Source of the DNA: G963676095 sp963676095
GTDB taxonomy: Bacteria > Bacteroidota > Bacteroidia > Bacteroidales > Prolixibacteraceae
DNA: 64,000 bases
Direction: 5' to 3'
Assembly: GCA_963676095.1 (NCBI GenBank)
Contig: OY781040.1
Span: 2,480,001 to 2,544,000, forward strand
Positions 45,968 through 56,029 of this stretch are shown piece by piece. The translations under genes and the position numbers were made by a program. Each line of letters opens with the position of its first letter. Position 1 is the stretch's first letter. The notes below the pieces were generated by a model. The model saw nothing but the letters and a program-made list of their open reading frames with translations. It was not told where the DNA came from and made no database searches.

Positions 45968-46017
45968 ATAATCATCATGTTAAAATTACTGTATGTGAAA
46001 AATTAATAGCCACGGCT

Positions 46018-47829
46018 TTACTCACTTGGGAAAGATTCCGGAACGCCATTATATCGGGTGTACATATAATCATCATTATAAGAATCCTCATAATAGGAAA
46101 CATTCCTTTTATCTTCAGGAACCCAAAAGATTGGTGAGGTAAAGTTATCTTCGTCACTAACTTTTCTAAGCTCATCGGCATTATAGGAAGATTCGTCAGA
46201 AGGATACGGATACCGTTCAACCACAGGGTCGATTGTCATAGATGAACTGTATTTTATCAATGGCAGCTTAGGATGTCTCGTTCTCCTCAGCTCTGCAAAA
46301 ACTTCCAAATAATCGTGAAGGCATAAATGGATATATTTCTGACCTATAATAATTTCCATTTTATCCTCCAATGTGGTAGCATTTGTATAATCATCCAGAA
46401 TTTTTGAGGCAAATTCTTCTTTAACACTTTCTGATGGAGCCGTCGGTTTCAGGAAAGATTCGTTGGAACTGTTAATCTCGCTCCAGGTTGAAAAACTGTT
46501 GATATAATACCAATAATTAATAGAATGGATTACTCCGTCTCTGATATGATCCTCAACAGAACTCCCTGTTTCAGCCAGCCCCTTTAGCTGGACTTCGGCA
46601 AGGAGAAAATCGACCTCGGCCCGGGTAAATGCTCTCCACGGATCCGTATTCTGAACCATTGTTGCAGGGTTCCAAAGCGAAACTCCGTTATATTTCATAT
46701 AATTATCGAAAGAACTGAAATAATTGTAATAATAATAGGCTCCGCTATAACCATATTTTGATTCATTCTTGGATTTAACATAGTTGTAAATCTTTTGTCC
46801 AATCGCAAAATCATAGGAAACAGGCATATAAACAGTATCTCTATTGGGCAAAAAATAGACAGGTAATCTGGGATCGTCAGTTCCTTCTGTATATTTATGA
46901 TCTTTATTCCGATCCAACTGAAACATAATTTTGGGAGGGGCAAAGGCTGCATAGTCCCGTTCCGCATAACCTTGTTTCCAGTAACTTTTGGGTTTAGTCA
47001 CCCAATTGGCGAGTGTCACAAAAAGGTCTTCTGTTGGAAGTTTACCACCACTGATAATCCCGCTAATCACCTTTTTGGCATATTCCTCTTCCACCCCTGA
47101 GATTCTGACTGCCAGGCGAAGACGCAAAGCGTTTGCCCATTGTACCCATTTATCGGCATCTCCGGAAAAAATAATATCCTGGGTTGCAAAAGCAGACTTC
47201 CCGTCAGACGACATAACTGCGTTCTGTTCCACTATTTTATCCGAAAGGGAATCCAAATCATTGATAATGGTTTCATAAATTTCCCTGGCATCGTCATATT
47301 TAGGGAAGAAATCGCCATTAACACCCTGAAGCCCCTCAGAATAAGGAATATCATTGCATAAATCCACAGCCTTGGAGGCCCTGTAATCCCGGACCATCTT
47401 TGTGATTGTAACATAGATCTGATTATCAGCCTTATCCTCATCAGACATTCCGTTCACATGATCTTCCATCTCAGGCAATTCCCTGAAATCGTAATTATGT
47501 CCGTAAAAATAGTCAGTAACACTCTGTGTTGTATAAAAAGCTTCTATATCATTTGCATCCGAGAACCAGGTGTAATCGGTTTTTAGGAAACGCATTGTCA
47601 AATGGCTATGCGCGATCATTCCTCCGGCGTCTGCCTCATACCAAAACTGAGCATAATCATTCTTGAAATTAAATGAACGGGACATAATCTCCGAGAACAT
47701 TCCGGAAGGCACATCTTCTTCATCAGGAGTATAGACAGAAGGATCAACAAATTTATCTTCCAACGTATCCTGACACCCCATGTTCATAAAAGAAAAGGGG
47801 ATCAATAACAATATAATATATTTTTTCAT
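46018..47829 (-). CDS. SusD/RagB-like outer-membrane lipoprotein (SusD-like_2 type, locus 7)
   Basis: A 603-residue lipoprotein (signal KKYIILLLIPFSFMNMGC, lipidated Cys ~19). Landmarks are DLCNDIPYSEGLQGV, KWVQWANALRLRLAVRISGV and a C-terminal CLHDYLEVFAELRRTRHPKL, matching the SusD-like_2 rather than the classic RagB group, as does the SusD of locus 1. It lies 20 bp after its SusC. It would bind the substrate that the secreted TIM-barrel protein acts upon. Because both locus regulators are interrupted, its present expression is uncertain. Confidence 0.88.
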   Translation of the reverse strand: MKKYIILLLIPFSFMNMGCQDTLEDKFVDPSVYTPDEEDVPSGMFSEIMSRSFNFKNDYAQFWYEADAGGMIAHSHLTMRFLKTDYTWFSDANDIEAFYTTQSVTDYFYGHNYDFRELPEMEDHVNGMSDEDKADNQIYVTITKMVRDYRASKAVDLCNDIPYSEGLQGVNGDFFPKYDDAREIYETIINDLDSLSDKIVEQNAVMSSDGKSAFATQDIIFSGDADKWVQWANALRLRLAVRISGVEEEYAKKVISGIISGGKLPTEDLFVTLANWVTKPKSYWKQGYAERDYAAFAPPKIMFQLDRNKDHKYTEGTDDPRLPVYFLPNRDTVYMPVSYDFAIGQKIYNYVKSKNESKYGYSGAYYYYNYFSSFDNYMKYNGVSLWNPATMVQNTDPWRAFTRAEVDFLLAEVQLKGLAETGSSVEDHIRDGVIHSINYWYYINSFSTWSEINSSNESFLKPTAPSESVKEEFASKILDDYTNATTLEDKMEIIIGQKYIHLCLHDYLEVFAELRRTRHPKLPLIKYSSSMTIDPVVERYPYPSDESSYNADELRKVSDEDNFTSPIFWVPEDKRNVSYYEDSYNDDYMYTRYNGVPESFPSE

Positions 47830-47849
47830 ACACTTTTTATATTAACCGA

Positions 47850-50800
47850 TTAAAAACCGACCGAAAGGTTAATCCCCAGAGTTCGTGTTGAAGGGATAGG
47901 AGAAGCTTCATAATAGGAACTGGTCCCCATGTAAGCTTCAGCATCCAGATTCGGGACAGATTTATACAAATAACCTATATTCCTCGCAAAAAATCCAACC
48001 ACGACGTCGTGCAATGTCATCTTCTGAGCTATTCTTCTCGGTATTTGATAGTTCAGGGCCAGTTCCCGCCATTTGATATAATTATTCTTGTATTTCAGGT
48101 CAACCGCATTAATTGCCTCACCCGACCAACTGACAAAAGTGGAATAGTACGAACTGACAGGTGCAACCGTCGTATTTTTTACATAAGTACCATCATTTTG
48201 TTTTTGCACACCCTCCAGGATAATACCATCATTATAGGTTTTTCCGCCGGAAGTATACTCTATGCCTCCGTGCTTGGCATCGCGATGTGCCAGTGATTGC
48301 CTGGATGCTCCATTGTAATACAGCCATTGATTTGTTTCAGAATACATGGAAGCGCCAAAGCTATAATCAAAACCCGCGTATAAAGAGAATCCCCTGTAAC
48401 GGAATGTTGTATTAAAACCGCCCATAAAATCAGGGAACACATTTCCGACACGAGTCTCGTTGTTTTCATCCAAAACGTACGAACTTCCATCAGAACTCAC
48501 GACCCTGTTTCCGTCAGAATCCGTAGCGATAGCAGTTCCATAAATATTTCCTATCCGCTCTCCTTCCCTGGCCTCCACATTTACATGCCCCCGCATTCCA
48601 CTGATTGTCTTTTTAGTGATGCCGGAATATAATTTTTTTACTTTCGAAAAGCTGTTCGCAGTATTAAAATTCAGGTCCCACCTAATATTTCTGGTTAACA
48701 GAGGGGTACCATCCAATTGAATCTCATACCCCCAGTTATTAACCTGTCCGGCATTGATCTTGATCTCACTGGCCCCGGTCGATTTAGAAAGTGGAACAGA
48801 CATGATCTGGTCATATACAGCATTGGTATAGAACGAGGCATCCAGTTTCAAACGGTTTTCCCTGAAAAAGGCAAGTTCAGTACCCAATTCAAGTTCCCTT
48901 TTCCTCTCAGGTTTAATATCACCGGCAAACATCGAAGAAGATGTTGAAACAGACTGCGCACTTGTTCCCTCGATCGTACTTGCGCTCAAACTATTATAAG
49001 CATAATAACGCGGAGCCGGCCGGCCTACATCAGCGAAGGATGCACGGAATTTTCCAAATTGAAGCGACGGAATCACCTTCTTCATCAGGTCGGTAGCATC
49101 CCAGGTAAGGGCGACACCCGGATAAAAGTAAGAGTTATTACCGGGATCAAGTGTTGAAGACCAGTCGTTACGGGCATTCAATTCAATGGTATATTTCTTG
49201 TCCCAGGTGAGCGTCAGCACGCCATATACTCCGTACAGGCAATCTTCTCCGTAATCATAGCCCCTTACCTTATCCATCTGACTGGAACTTGCCCATCCAT
49301 CAGGATTCTGATTGTCGAGAGAATACCAGTCAGGATAAATAAAACCGCTGCTCGTTCCGTTATTGGTCGTTGCAACCTTAATGAGTTCATCATAATTGTT
49401 TTTGTAAGAAATCCCGGTCAAGGCAAAAACATCCAGCTTGTCATCCAGAAAGCTTTTGTAAAAATTAATCATTCCCTTGTATTCTTGAACCTTTGTCTTC
49501 TTTCTGGAATAACTAAAGGAACCGCCAACCAATTCCGGATCGACTTTAGTGACACTTTCCTTATTGGTGAAATCGGTATCCGTATAATCCAGGCCTACCT
49601 GGCCGGAAACCGATAACCAGTCGGTTATTTTATAGGTCGGGTGAATCGACCCGATCAGGTGGAATTTGTCATCCAGATAACTGTTATGCTTTCTTCCCCA
49701 GACATAAGAAGCATAATTCTGAAGTGAATAATATCCGGTTGGATAGCCTACATCTTCAAAATCCTTTTTATATCCGTAATTTGCACTTGAAGGATCACTA
49801 TACAGATAATCCCCGTTATTGATGAATTCATCAAAGGGCGCATCCCGGGAAATTCCATTGACAAAGAAGCTAAGTGTATTTTGCGACCGGTTATGAGTCC
49901 TGATAAAATATAAATTTGTGGATGTCTCAACCGTTAACTTATCCGAAAACTTAAAGGTGCCGGAAAAACTCAGAATATTCTTTTTCTGCCAAAGTTTCTC
50001 CTCGATCCCCCGATAGTTCATGTTGGTATAAGACAAACGTACATTCCCGAAACTTCCGCTCTTATCCAAAGCTATATTAGCCTGGTTATTTGATCCGTTT
50101 GAAAACAGGAAATCATAATTATCCGGATGTGCCACATAAGGTCTGGCCTTATCGTCCCACCAGATACGTTTTTCACTTGAATCAAAAGCCGGTCCAAAAC
50201 TTTTTGAGTTGATGTTATAACGGGGATAATCTTCACCCTCTGCAATGCTTTTTACATCATAAATATTTTCGCCACTTCCATAGTCATTCTGAAATTTGAC
50301 ATATGTAAGAGGCTGTTCAATGGCAGTCTGGAAAGAGACACTCACATTAAGCTTGTCGTGTTCTGCATTCTTCCCGGACTTTGTCGTGATTAAGACAACT
50401 CCGTTTGCTCCTTCACTTCCGTACAAAACCGAAGCTTTGGCGCCTTTCAAAATTTCAATCGACTCGATATCTTCCGGGTTAATATCGTTAATCCCGGTTC
50501 CATAGTCCCAGCTTGCTTTATCCAGTCCCGTGTTTTCATCGAAAATAGGGACACCATCAACCACGATTAATGGCCTTGTCTTAGCATCTGCCTCAAGAGC
50601 CGAAACCCCACGGATGTTGATGTTTATACCGCCCAATGCTCCAGATGTAGATTGGCGAATAGTTACCCCGGCCGCTTTCCCGTAAAGTGACAATACGGGA
50701 TTCTGCGTATTTCCCGATGCGGTAAGCTTGTCCGCCTTGATGGTACTGATCGCATAACCCAACGATTTTTTATCCCGCTCAATCCCCATAGCGGTTACAA

Positions 50801-51443
50801 CGACTTCATCGATACCAATATCGGCAGATATCAATTTCGTGTTTATTTCACTCTGGGATCCGACTTTTATTTCCTGCGGGGTCGTGCCTATGAACGAAAA
50901 AACCAGCATATTCTCATCCGACAAACCGGAAATCGAATATTTTCCATCCGAATCTGTAATTGTCCCTTTTGTTGTTCCCTTTATAACTACTGAAACTCCC
51001 GGCAAGGGGGCACCGGACGAATCGGTCACTTTCCCGGAAACTTTCCTGGTTTGCTGACTTGAAGATTCTTCACTTTTACCATTGTTTACCAACAAAATCT
51101 GGCGGCCTTTAATGGTATAGGATACTCCTGAATTTGCAAAAATCCGGGACAGGATTTCATTTACACTCTTGTCTTCGACCTTGATGTTGACTTTACGGTC
51201 AACATCGATCAGGTTCTTGTTATACAGAAAAAAGAATTCCGAGCTCTTCTCTATTCTGTCAATCACCTCCTCTACTCTTGCATTGGTCATATCCAGTGTC
51301 AGCTTAGTTTGCTGTGAATAGGAATTCACAGCAAGAACCTGTGATAAGGAAACCAATACGAAAAAAATGGTAAAACGCATAATTCTAATCATTTTTAACA
51401 GGCCTGAGTTTGGTGACGGCCTGTCAATTCTCTTTTTTTTCAT
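47850..51443 (-). CDS. SusC/RagA-family TonB-dependent transporter with STN domain (locus 7)
   Basis: A 1197-residue transporter. The N-terminal extension and signal (LLKMIRIMRFTIFFVLVSLS) end near VNSYSQ. Then come an STN domain (LTLDMTNARVEEVIDRIEKS), a carboxypeptidase-regulatory-like domain (VSGKVTDSSGAPLPGVSVVI), the TonB-box-like DEVVVTAMG, the plug (RPLIVVDGVPIFDENTG, KGAKASVLYGSEGANGVVLI) and a barrel ending RTLGINLSVGF. The gene itself is intact. Its cognate FecR and sigma genes directly upstream are both split by insertion sequences, so its STN domain now has no intact local partner. Confidence 0.92.
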   Translation of the reverse strand: MKKKRIDRPSPNSGLLKMIRIMRFTIFFVLVSLSQVLAVNSYSQQTKLTLDMTNARVEEVIDRIEKSSEFFFLYNKNLIDVDRKVNIKVEDKSVNEILSRIFANSGVSYTIKGRQILLVNNGKSEESSSQQTRKVSGKVTDSSGAPLPGVSVVIKGTTKGTITDSDGKYSISGLSDENMLVFSFIGTTPQEIKVGSQSEINTKLISADIGIDEVVVTAMGIERDKKSLGYAISTIKADKLTASGNTQNPVLSLYGKAAGVTIRQSTSGALGGININIRGVSALEADAKTRPLIVVDGVPIFDENTGLDKASWDYGTGINDINPEDIESIEILKGAKASVLYGSEGANGVVLITTKSGKNAEHDKLNVSVSFQTAIEQPLTYVKFQNDYGSGENIYDVKSIAEGEDYPRYNINSKSFGPAFDSSEKRIWWDDKARPYVAHPDNYDFLFSNGSNNQANIALDKSGSFGNVRLSYTNMNYRGIEEKLWQKKNILSFSGTFKFSDKLTVETSTNLYFIRTHNRSQNTLSFFVNGISRDAPFDEFINNGDYLYSDPSSANYGYKKDFEDVGYPTGYYSLQNYASYVWGRKHNSYLDDKFHLIGSIHPTYKITDWLSVSGQVGLDYTDTDFTNKESVTKVDPELVGGSFSYSRKKTKVQEYKGMINFYKSFLDDKLDVFALTGISYKNNYDELIKVATTNNGTSSGFIYPDWYSLDNQNPDGWASSSQMDKVRGYDYGEDCLYGVYGVLTLTWDKKYTIELNARNDWSSTLDPGNNSYFYPGVALTWDATDLMKKVIPSLQFGKFRASFADVGRPAPRYYAYNSLSASTIEGTSAQSVSTSSSMFAGDIKPERKRELELGTELAFFRENRLKLDASFYTNAVYDQIMSVPLSKSTGASEIKINAGQVNNWGYEIQLDGTPLLTRNIRWDLNFNTANSFSKVKKLYSGITKKTISGMRGHVNVEAREGERIGNIYGTAIATDSDGNRVVSSDGSSYVLDENNETRVGNVFPDFMGGFNTTFRYRGFSLYAGFDYSFGASMYSETNQWLYYNGASRQSLAHRDAKHGGIEYTSGGKTYNDGIILEGVQKQNDGTYVKNTTVAPVSSYYSTFVSWSGEAINAVDLKYKNNYIKWRELALNYQIPRRIAQKMTLHDVVVGFFARNIGYLYKSVPNLDAEAYMGTSSYYEASPIPSTRTLGINLSVGF

Positions 51444-51495
51444 AAATTTGCTCCATTAGTGGATTTAATACTCTGATAAATTAATTCTACTGATC

Positions 51496-51526
51496 GACAG
51501 GATGGTAGCCTCAATACCGTCCTGTC
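51496..51526 (-). other. Stem-loop in the fecR-susC gap (locus 7)
   Basis: GACAGGA (51496-51502) pairs with TCCTGTC (51520-51526), and inner GGTA/TACC pairs extend the stem after one mismatch. It begins 9 bp past the fecR stop in the transcript. Confidence 0.65.
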
Positions 51527-52274
51527 TTTAGGGTTTACTTCATAGGCAATGTTTTTTTATCTCGTTCAAGCCACATTTCAACCTTATTTCTTTCAAAAGT
51601 ACCATCTCCCCGCTTTTCTCTTTTATGGATCACATATCTGATCGGGGCCACGGATGAAAGCAACTTACAGACTTCATCCAGGCTTTCGTCCTGGAAGGTA
51701 GCCCTGAAAACCGAAGATTTCAGAGAATCGCCATGTAAAATAATATCGGCGTTGTATTTTCTTCCTAACCTCTTCGCTATTTCTGCCATGGGTTCATTCT
51801 TAAATATCAGCAGTCCTTCCGTCCAGCTTGCATAAGATTCTGCATCAATCGTTGATTTTAGGACCGTCTTTGCTGCTTTGCTGTAAACAATCTGCTGATC
51901 CGGCTCCAACATGCCGATTACTTCCTGTTTTTTATCCATTACGACCACTTCGCCCTTTTCTAGGATAATCTGAGCTGTCTGCTCCTGCTCATAAGCGACC
52001 ACATCAAAACAGGTTCCCAATACCTTAACATCGAAATAAGGCGTTATAACCCTGAATTTTTCATTTCTGAGATGAACCACATTCAACCATGCTTCTCCTG
52101 AAATCACAACGTTACGGTTTCTCTTGAAGTTCAGCGGATATTTTATAGAAGAATTACTGTTTAACCATCCCCTGGTACCATCGGGCAACTGGAATTGCGT
52201 ACGCGTTCCGGCCGGGGAGTAAACTTCAGCCCAGGTACTGACCTGATCAAACCGGTGAAAAGAAAAATAACTTA

Positions 52275-53454
52275 TACTTCATTTGGGATAAATTTCCGCA
52301 CGTTTATTTTCAAAAGATTGGAATTTTAGGGTCAATAAATTTTTCAGATCATCCATGTATTCTTGATTAATTGATTGAAAGAAGCCTGTAATAGCCTTGT
52401 GAAAAAGCGTTGATGTTTCATAATATTTTGCGTACAGTATTTTTTTCTTAGTGAATTTCCATAAGCGTTCAATAATATTCAGGTTAGGGGAATAGGAAGG
52501 TAAAAACAGGAGGGTTATACCTAATTCCCTTGCTGCATTTTCAACTAATTTACAATGCTGATAACGGGCATTGTCCAAAACAATCTTCAGGGGTAAATCC
52601 ACATAAACGTCCCGAAGTTGTTTAAAAAATGCAATAATGGTTTCTGCATTAATAAACGTAGTATTGTTCAGGGTTATAACTTGTTTTGTGATAGCATCAA
52701 CAGCTCCCAGTACATTGATCCGGTTACGCCCTGAAGATGCTTTGATAAATAAACGGGCAACACACCACAAGGCGCAAATAAAAGGTTCCAGAATAAAATG
52801 GGCCGCATCCATAAACAACAGGTGGCATTTCCCGTTCTGAGCTTCTTCAATGGCTGGTTCCAAGGTTGTTTTCATCCATTGCTGTTGTTTTTGGGCATCT
52901 GCTTTTGCCGGGATATGTCCCGTTTTGATATAACGCAATCCGTGTCGTTTCATAAAGGCACGAACCTGGGAAGGACTTCGGTCAATACCCGTCATCTTCT
53001 CAATACGCCATTTGGCCTCATTGATACTCATCGGGGGCTGTTTGGTAAAAGATTCCAATATGCTGTCGGCATAGTTTTCCAGTTTACTTTTGTTCGTACC
53101 GTAACCAACCTTGCAAAGACTTTCAAAGCCCTCTTGCACATAGCGCTTAGTCCAATAACCAACCGAATCCCGGTTCAAGTCCGCTAAAACTCCGATCTGC
53201 TCATTAGACAGACCTGTGATAATCTTTAAATAAACGGCCTGTATTCTTTTTTGAACCATTGCATCAGGATAATGATATCTTTCATAATTTAGCCGTTGAA
53301 TTTCGGCTCCGTCGAGATTTATTGGAAGCATATCTTCTTTAGATTTATGGTAGAACTAATTTGATATGCTTCTCTTTTTATTTTACGCCTCTCCTGACAA
53401 AGTTTTCAACTTTCTCTTGTTAATTATTTGCGGAAATTTATCCCGTGCGAAGTA
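52275..53454 (-). mobile_element. IS630-family insertion sequence, complete, in fecR
   Basis: An 1180-bp element bounded by 26-bp imperfect terminal inverted repeats. The 52275 end reads TACTTC-ATTT-GGGATAAATTTCCGCA; the 53454 end on the opposite strand reads TACTTC-GCAC-GGGATAAATTTCCGCA, so 22 of 26 match. It is flanked by TA at 52273-52274 and at 53455-53456, the target duplication expected of IS630/Tc1 elements. One transposase gene fills it. The transposase runs in the same direction as the interrupted fecR. Confidence 0.93.
52279..53331 (-). CDS. IS630-family transposase
   Basis: A 350-residue DDE transposase that looks intact. The N-terminal helix-turn-helix region is RIQAVYLKIITGLSNEQIGVLADLNRDSVGYWTKRY (~30-65), followed by a winged-helix part (SPSQVRAFMKRHGLRYIKTG). 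The catalytic core shows HLLFMDAAHF (first Asp), KIVLDNARYQH (second Asp) and LPSYSPNLNIIERLWKF (Glu), the standard IS630 triad spacing. Its stop codon (52279-52281) lies inside the terminal inverted repeat. The ATG is at 53331. Confidence 0.95.
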   Translation of the reverse strand: MLPINLDGAEIQRLNYERYHYPDAMVQKRIQAVYLKIITGLSNEQIGVLADLNRDSVGYWTKRYVQEGFESLCKVGYGTNKSKLENYADSILESFTKQPPMSINEAKWRIEKMTGIDRSPSQVRAFMKRHGLRYIKTGHIPAKADAQKQQQWMKTTLEPAIEEAQNGKCHLLFMDAAHFILEPFICALWCVARLFIKASSGRNRINVLGAVDAITKQVITLNNTTFINAETIIAFFKQLRDVYVDLPLKIVLDNARYQHCKLVENAARELGITLLFLPSYSPNLNIIERLWKFTKKKILYAKYYETSTLFHKAITGFFQSINQEYMDDLKNLLTLKFQSFENKRAEIYPK

Positions 53455-54337
53455 TAAAACGGCAATGGTAACAAGACAGGGCAACAGAAGGACCGAAGCA
53501 ACCTTTGAAAACAGATGAGTAAAAGATTGACCCCGGCCTAAATTCATCCGGTGATGTAACCGGTCAAGTATCCGGGAAAACCGTTCCTGATCGTTTCCAT
53601 TATTTCCGGTCTCGTCCCAATCTTCCTCCATGAAGTTTTTTAATTCTGCAAAACTTTCCTTCTCCCTGAACAAGGAAGAGACGGTCAGATAATCGTTAAA
53701 AGAAAAATGACCGGAAATAAACCGTTTTATTTTTTCCTTTCCTGTTTCCATCTTTCCTGTTATGTCCTTTTACAGGCAATTTCCACTATCCGAAAATCAA
53801 AAAAATATAAAAATTTTTACTGTTCAGATAAAACAAGCTAATAATAAACAATTTATTATTCGATCAAAAAGAAATAAAAAGTACGAAGAAAAGTAATCCG
53901 GCAAGCTTTTCCTTCTCAAGTCCGCCCTGAATTTGCTTTTGAGCCGAGGCTAACTGATTCTCTACTGTATTGGGAGAAATACCTAGATCCTCGGCTATTT
54001 GCCTGACAGAAAGATTTTCATATTTTCTTTTTATAAAAATTTCCCTTCTGCGCTCAGGCAAAGACGCGATGATCGATTCCACCTTTTCGAGCAGGAACTT
54101 ATAATCGATTACCTTTTCCAGGTTGTTTTCCTGCTTCAAAAATTCGTAAATCAGTTCATCCTTAAACGCATTGTCGCGTGATTTTCTAATGAAGTGCTTC
54201 CTGATAATATTAAAAGCTATTGTAAAAACATAAGCATTAAATGAGTTATCCGGTTTCAATTTTTCTCTTTTGTCCCAGATATAGAGAAAAACTTCCTGAA
54301 CTACCTCTTCTGCTTCCTCTGCGGATTTTAAATATTT

Positions 54338-56029
54338 GTAACTACTCAGGTACCTGCGGGATAAAAGATTTTGGAAAAGGATATTAGAGTTAATATTTGC
54401 TCAACTCATTTTCCGTAGGAGGGGTTAAGTTTTTTGATTTTATATTCATCCATGCGCTTCACATGAGGTTTAACTCTCGAAACTCAAACTTATTTTTCAA
54501 ATTGTTGAAAACAGGGATCGTGGATGTTCATAAAGAATGGGGTTTAAATTTGTGTATTGAATCTCAGAACAAGATCTTTGTTAAAAGCAAAAGGGTTATG
54601 GTATCGAAAGAAGAACTTAGAAAGCTGGACAAGGAAGAACTGGTCGATCTGGTTTATGATCTTTCCATGAAGGTTGATGCTTTAACCCGTATGGTAGAGG
54701 TACTTCAGGAGGAAATAAAGCGTCTGAAGACACCAAAGAACAGTGGTAACAGTTCACTGCCTCCGGCTCAGGACCTGTTCCGGGGTAAGAACCAAAGCCT
54801 CCGGGGAAAAAGTGATAAGAAATCCGGTGGTCAAGCGGGTCACAAAGGAGAAACACTTCGGATGTCGCCAGCTCCGGATAAAATAGAGGTTCATATGCCA
54901 GAAGGCCCATGTCCCTGTTGCGGAAAGATCTATGTCGATGAACCGGTGCAGTTGATAGGCAAAAGACAGGTTATCGACATTCCCTTTATTCAGTCCAGAG
55001 TGGTTGAACACCAGGTTTATCAAAGGAATTGTAGCTGTGGCCATGTCAGTACGGGGAATTTCCCGGCAGAAGTAACAGCGCCTGTTCAGTACGGAAACAA
55101 TCTGATTGCACTTACGGCTTATTTGAGTTCGAGACAGTATGTTCCATATTCACGTTTGAAAGAATTAATAAAGAGTATAACCAATATCTCCATAAGCGAA
55201 GGCACCATCTTTAACCTGCTAAACAAAGCAGCCAACATGGTGCTTCCCATCTATGAAGGGATAAAAAAGGAAATATCCAATGCCACTACGGTAGGTGGAG
55301 ATGAAACGGGCGTGAAAGTTGAAAAGAATAAATTTTGGGCCTGGACCTGGCAAACAATGCGGGCAACATACATCGTCATATCAAAGAGCCGCGGCTTTGT
55401 AACGGTTGAAAATACTTTTCCTGACGGGTTTGCCAATGCAACCTTTGTCAGTGATTCATTGAGTGCCCAGTTAAAGACCCCCGCCAGGGAGCATCAGCTG
55501 TGTCTTGCACACCTGCTTCGGGAATTGAATTTCTTTGAGCAGCTATATCACCACAAGTGGGCAACTGAAATGAAGGATTTGTTGACCCGGGCCATTAAGC
55601 TGAAAGATACCATGACACTAAAACAGTACACCGGATCATTTGATCAGCGGGGGGCAGTGATCAATGAATTTGATATGCTGGTAAATCAAACATTGCCTGA
55701 TACTGTTTCAAAAATACTTCCTTTCCAAAAGCGATTGAAAAAACGCAGGCATCAGGTATTCAATTTCCTGTTTTATCCCGATGTTCCTTATGATAATAAC
55801 GGTTCGGAAAGAGCAATCCGTAATGTCAAAGTCAAGCAGAAGGTATCGGGAAGTTTCCGCTCGGAACGAGGCGCTGAAATATTTGCAGTATTGCGCTCTG
55901 TTGTTGACTCCATCATCAAAAAAGGAGGAAATCCGTTTGAATCAATCCGCTTTGCAATAGCTGTTGCTGCCGGCAAAAATGAATTCCGCAGAAGTCAGTC
56001 TTATTAATTTTAATGACCTGAGTAGTTAC
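54338..56029 (+). mobile_element. IS66-family insertion sequence (single-transposase type) in the sigma gene
   Basis: A 1692-bp element. Both ends read GTAACTACTCAGGT inward (14-bp perfect terminal repeats; GTAA start typical of IS66). It is flanked by the 8-bp target duplication AAATATTT at 54330-54337 and 56030-56037; 8 bp is the IS66 duplication length. Only a tnpC-like transposase is present; tnpA and tnpB are absent, as in the ISBst12-type subgroup. About 260 bp at the left end (54338-54597) precede tnpC and show nothing else recognisable. The transposase points opposite to the interrupted gene. Confidence 0.93.
54598..56007 (+). CDS. IS66-family transposase (TnpC)
   Basis: 469 residues from the ATG at 54598. 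The frame is open further upstream to 54397, but that 67-residue extension is not family-like, while MVSKEELRKLDKEELVDLVY is a normal IS66 start. A coiled coil with leucine repeats (~15-45) is followed by the basic PKNSGNSSLPPAQD motif. The zinc-ribbon-like GPCPCCGKIY...NCSCGHV is next. The DDE core shows TVGGDETGVKVEKNKFWAW (Asp), FVSDSLSAQL (Asp) and NNGSERAIRNVKVKQKVSGS (Glu). The protein appears complete, so the element may still be mobile. Confidence 0.94.
   Translation: MVSKEELRKLDKEELVDLVYDLSMKVDALTRMVEVLQEEIKRLKTPKNSGNSSLPPAQDLFRGKNQSLRGKSDKKSGGQAGHKGETLRMSPAPDKIEVHMPEGPCPCCGKIYVDEPVQLIGKRQVIDIPFIQSRVVEHQVYQRNCSCGHVSTGNFPAEVTAPVQYGNNLIALTAYLSSRQYVPYSRLKELIKSITNISISEGTIFNLLNKAANMVLPIYEGIKKEISNATTVGGDETGVKVEKNKFWAWTWQTMRATYIVISKSRGFVTVENTFPDGFANATFVSDSLSAQLKTPAREHQLCLAHLLRELNFFEQLYHHKWATEMKDLLTRAIKLKDTMTLKQYTGSFDQRGAVINEFDMLVNQTLPDTVSKILPFQKRLKKRRHQVFNFLFYPDVPYDNNGSERAIRNVKVKQKVSGSFRSERGAEIFAVLRSVVDSIIKKGGNPFESIRFAIAVAAGKNEFRRSQSY

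Larger units (their letters stand above)
51535..53751 (-). pseudogene. FecR-family anti-sigma gene interrupted by an IS630-type element
   Basis: The 5' part (53751-53455) encodes METGKEKIKRFISGHFSFND... up to the start of the transmembrane helix (LLLPCLVTIAVL). The 3' part (52272-51535) continues SYFSFHRFDQ, then SPAGTRTQFQLPDGTRGWLN and a complete FecR/DUF4974 domain. Joining the halves after removing the element plus one TA copy gives 297 + 738 = 1035 nt, an uninterrupted 344-residue protein of normal family length. As it stands, translation reads through the junction into element sequence and stops at 53383, within the membrane region. An internal ATG-like start at 52188 is not a real start. 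The sigma-binding N-terminus may still be made, detached from the sensing domain. Confidence 0.92.

Noticed and set aside
51535..52188. Short FecR-like gene starting at an internal ATG-like codon
   Set aside because: It is only the 3' half of the IS-interrupted fecR; homology extends upstream of this start.
53864..54259. 131-residue stand-alone sigma factor
   Set aside because: It is the 3' part of the IS66-split sigma gene; the reading frame continues upstream to the insertion point at 54337 and resumes at 56030.
54397..54597. 67-residue N-terminal extension of the IS66 transposase
   Set aside because: The sequence is unlike IS66 proteins, and a normal transposase start is present at 54598.
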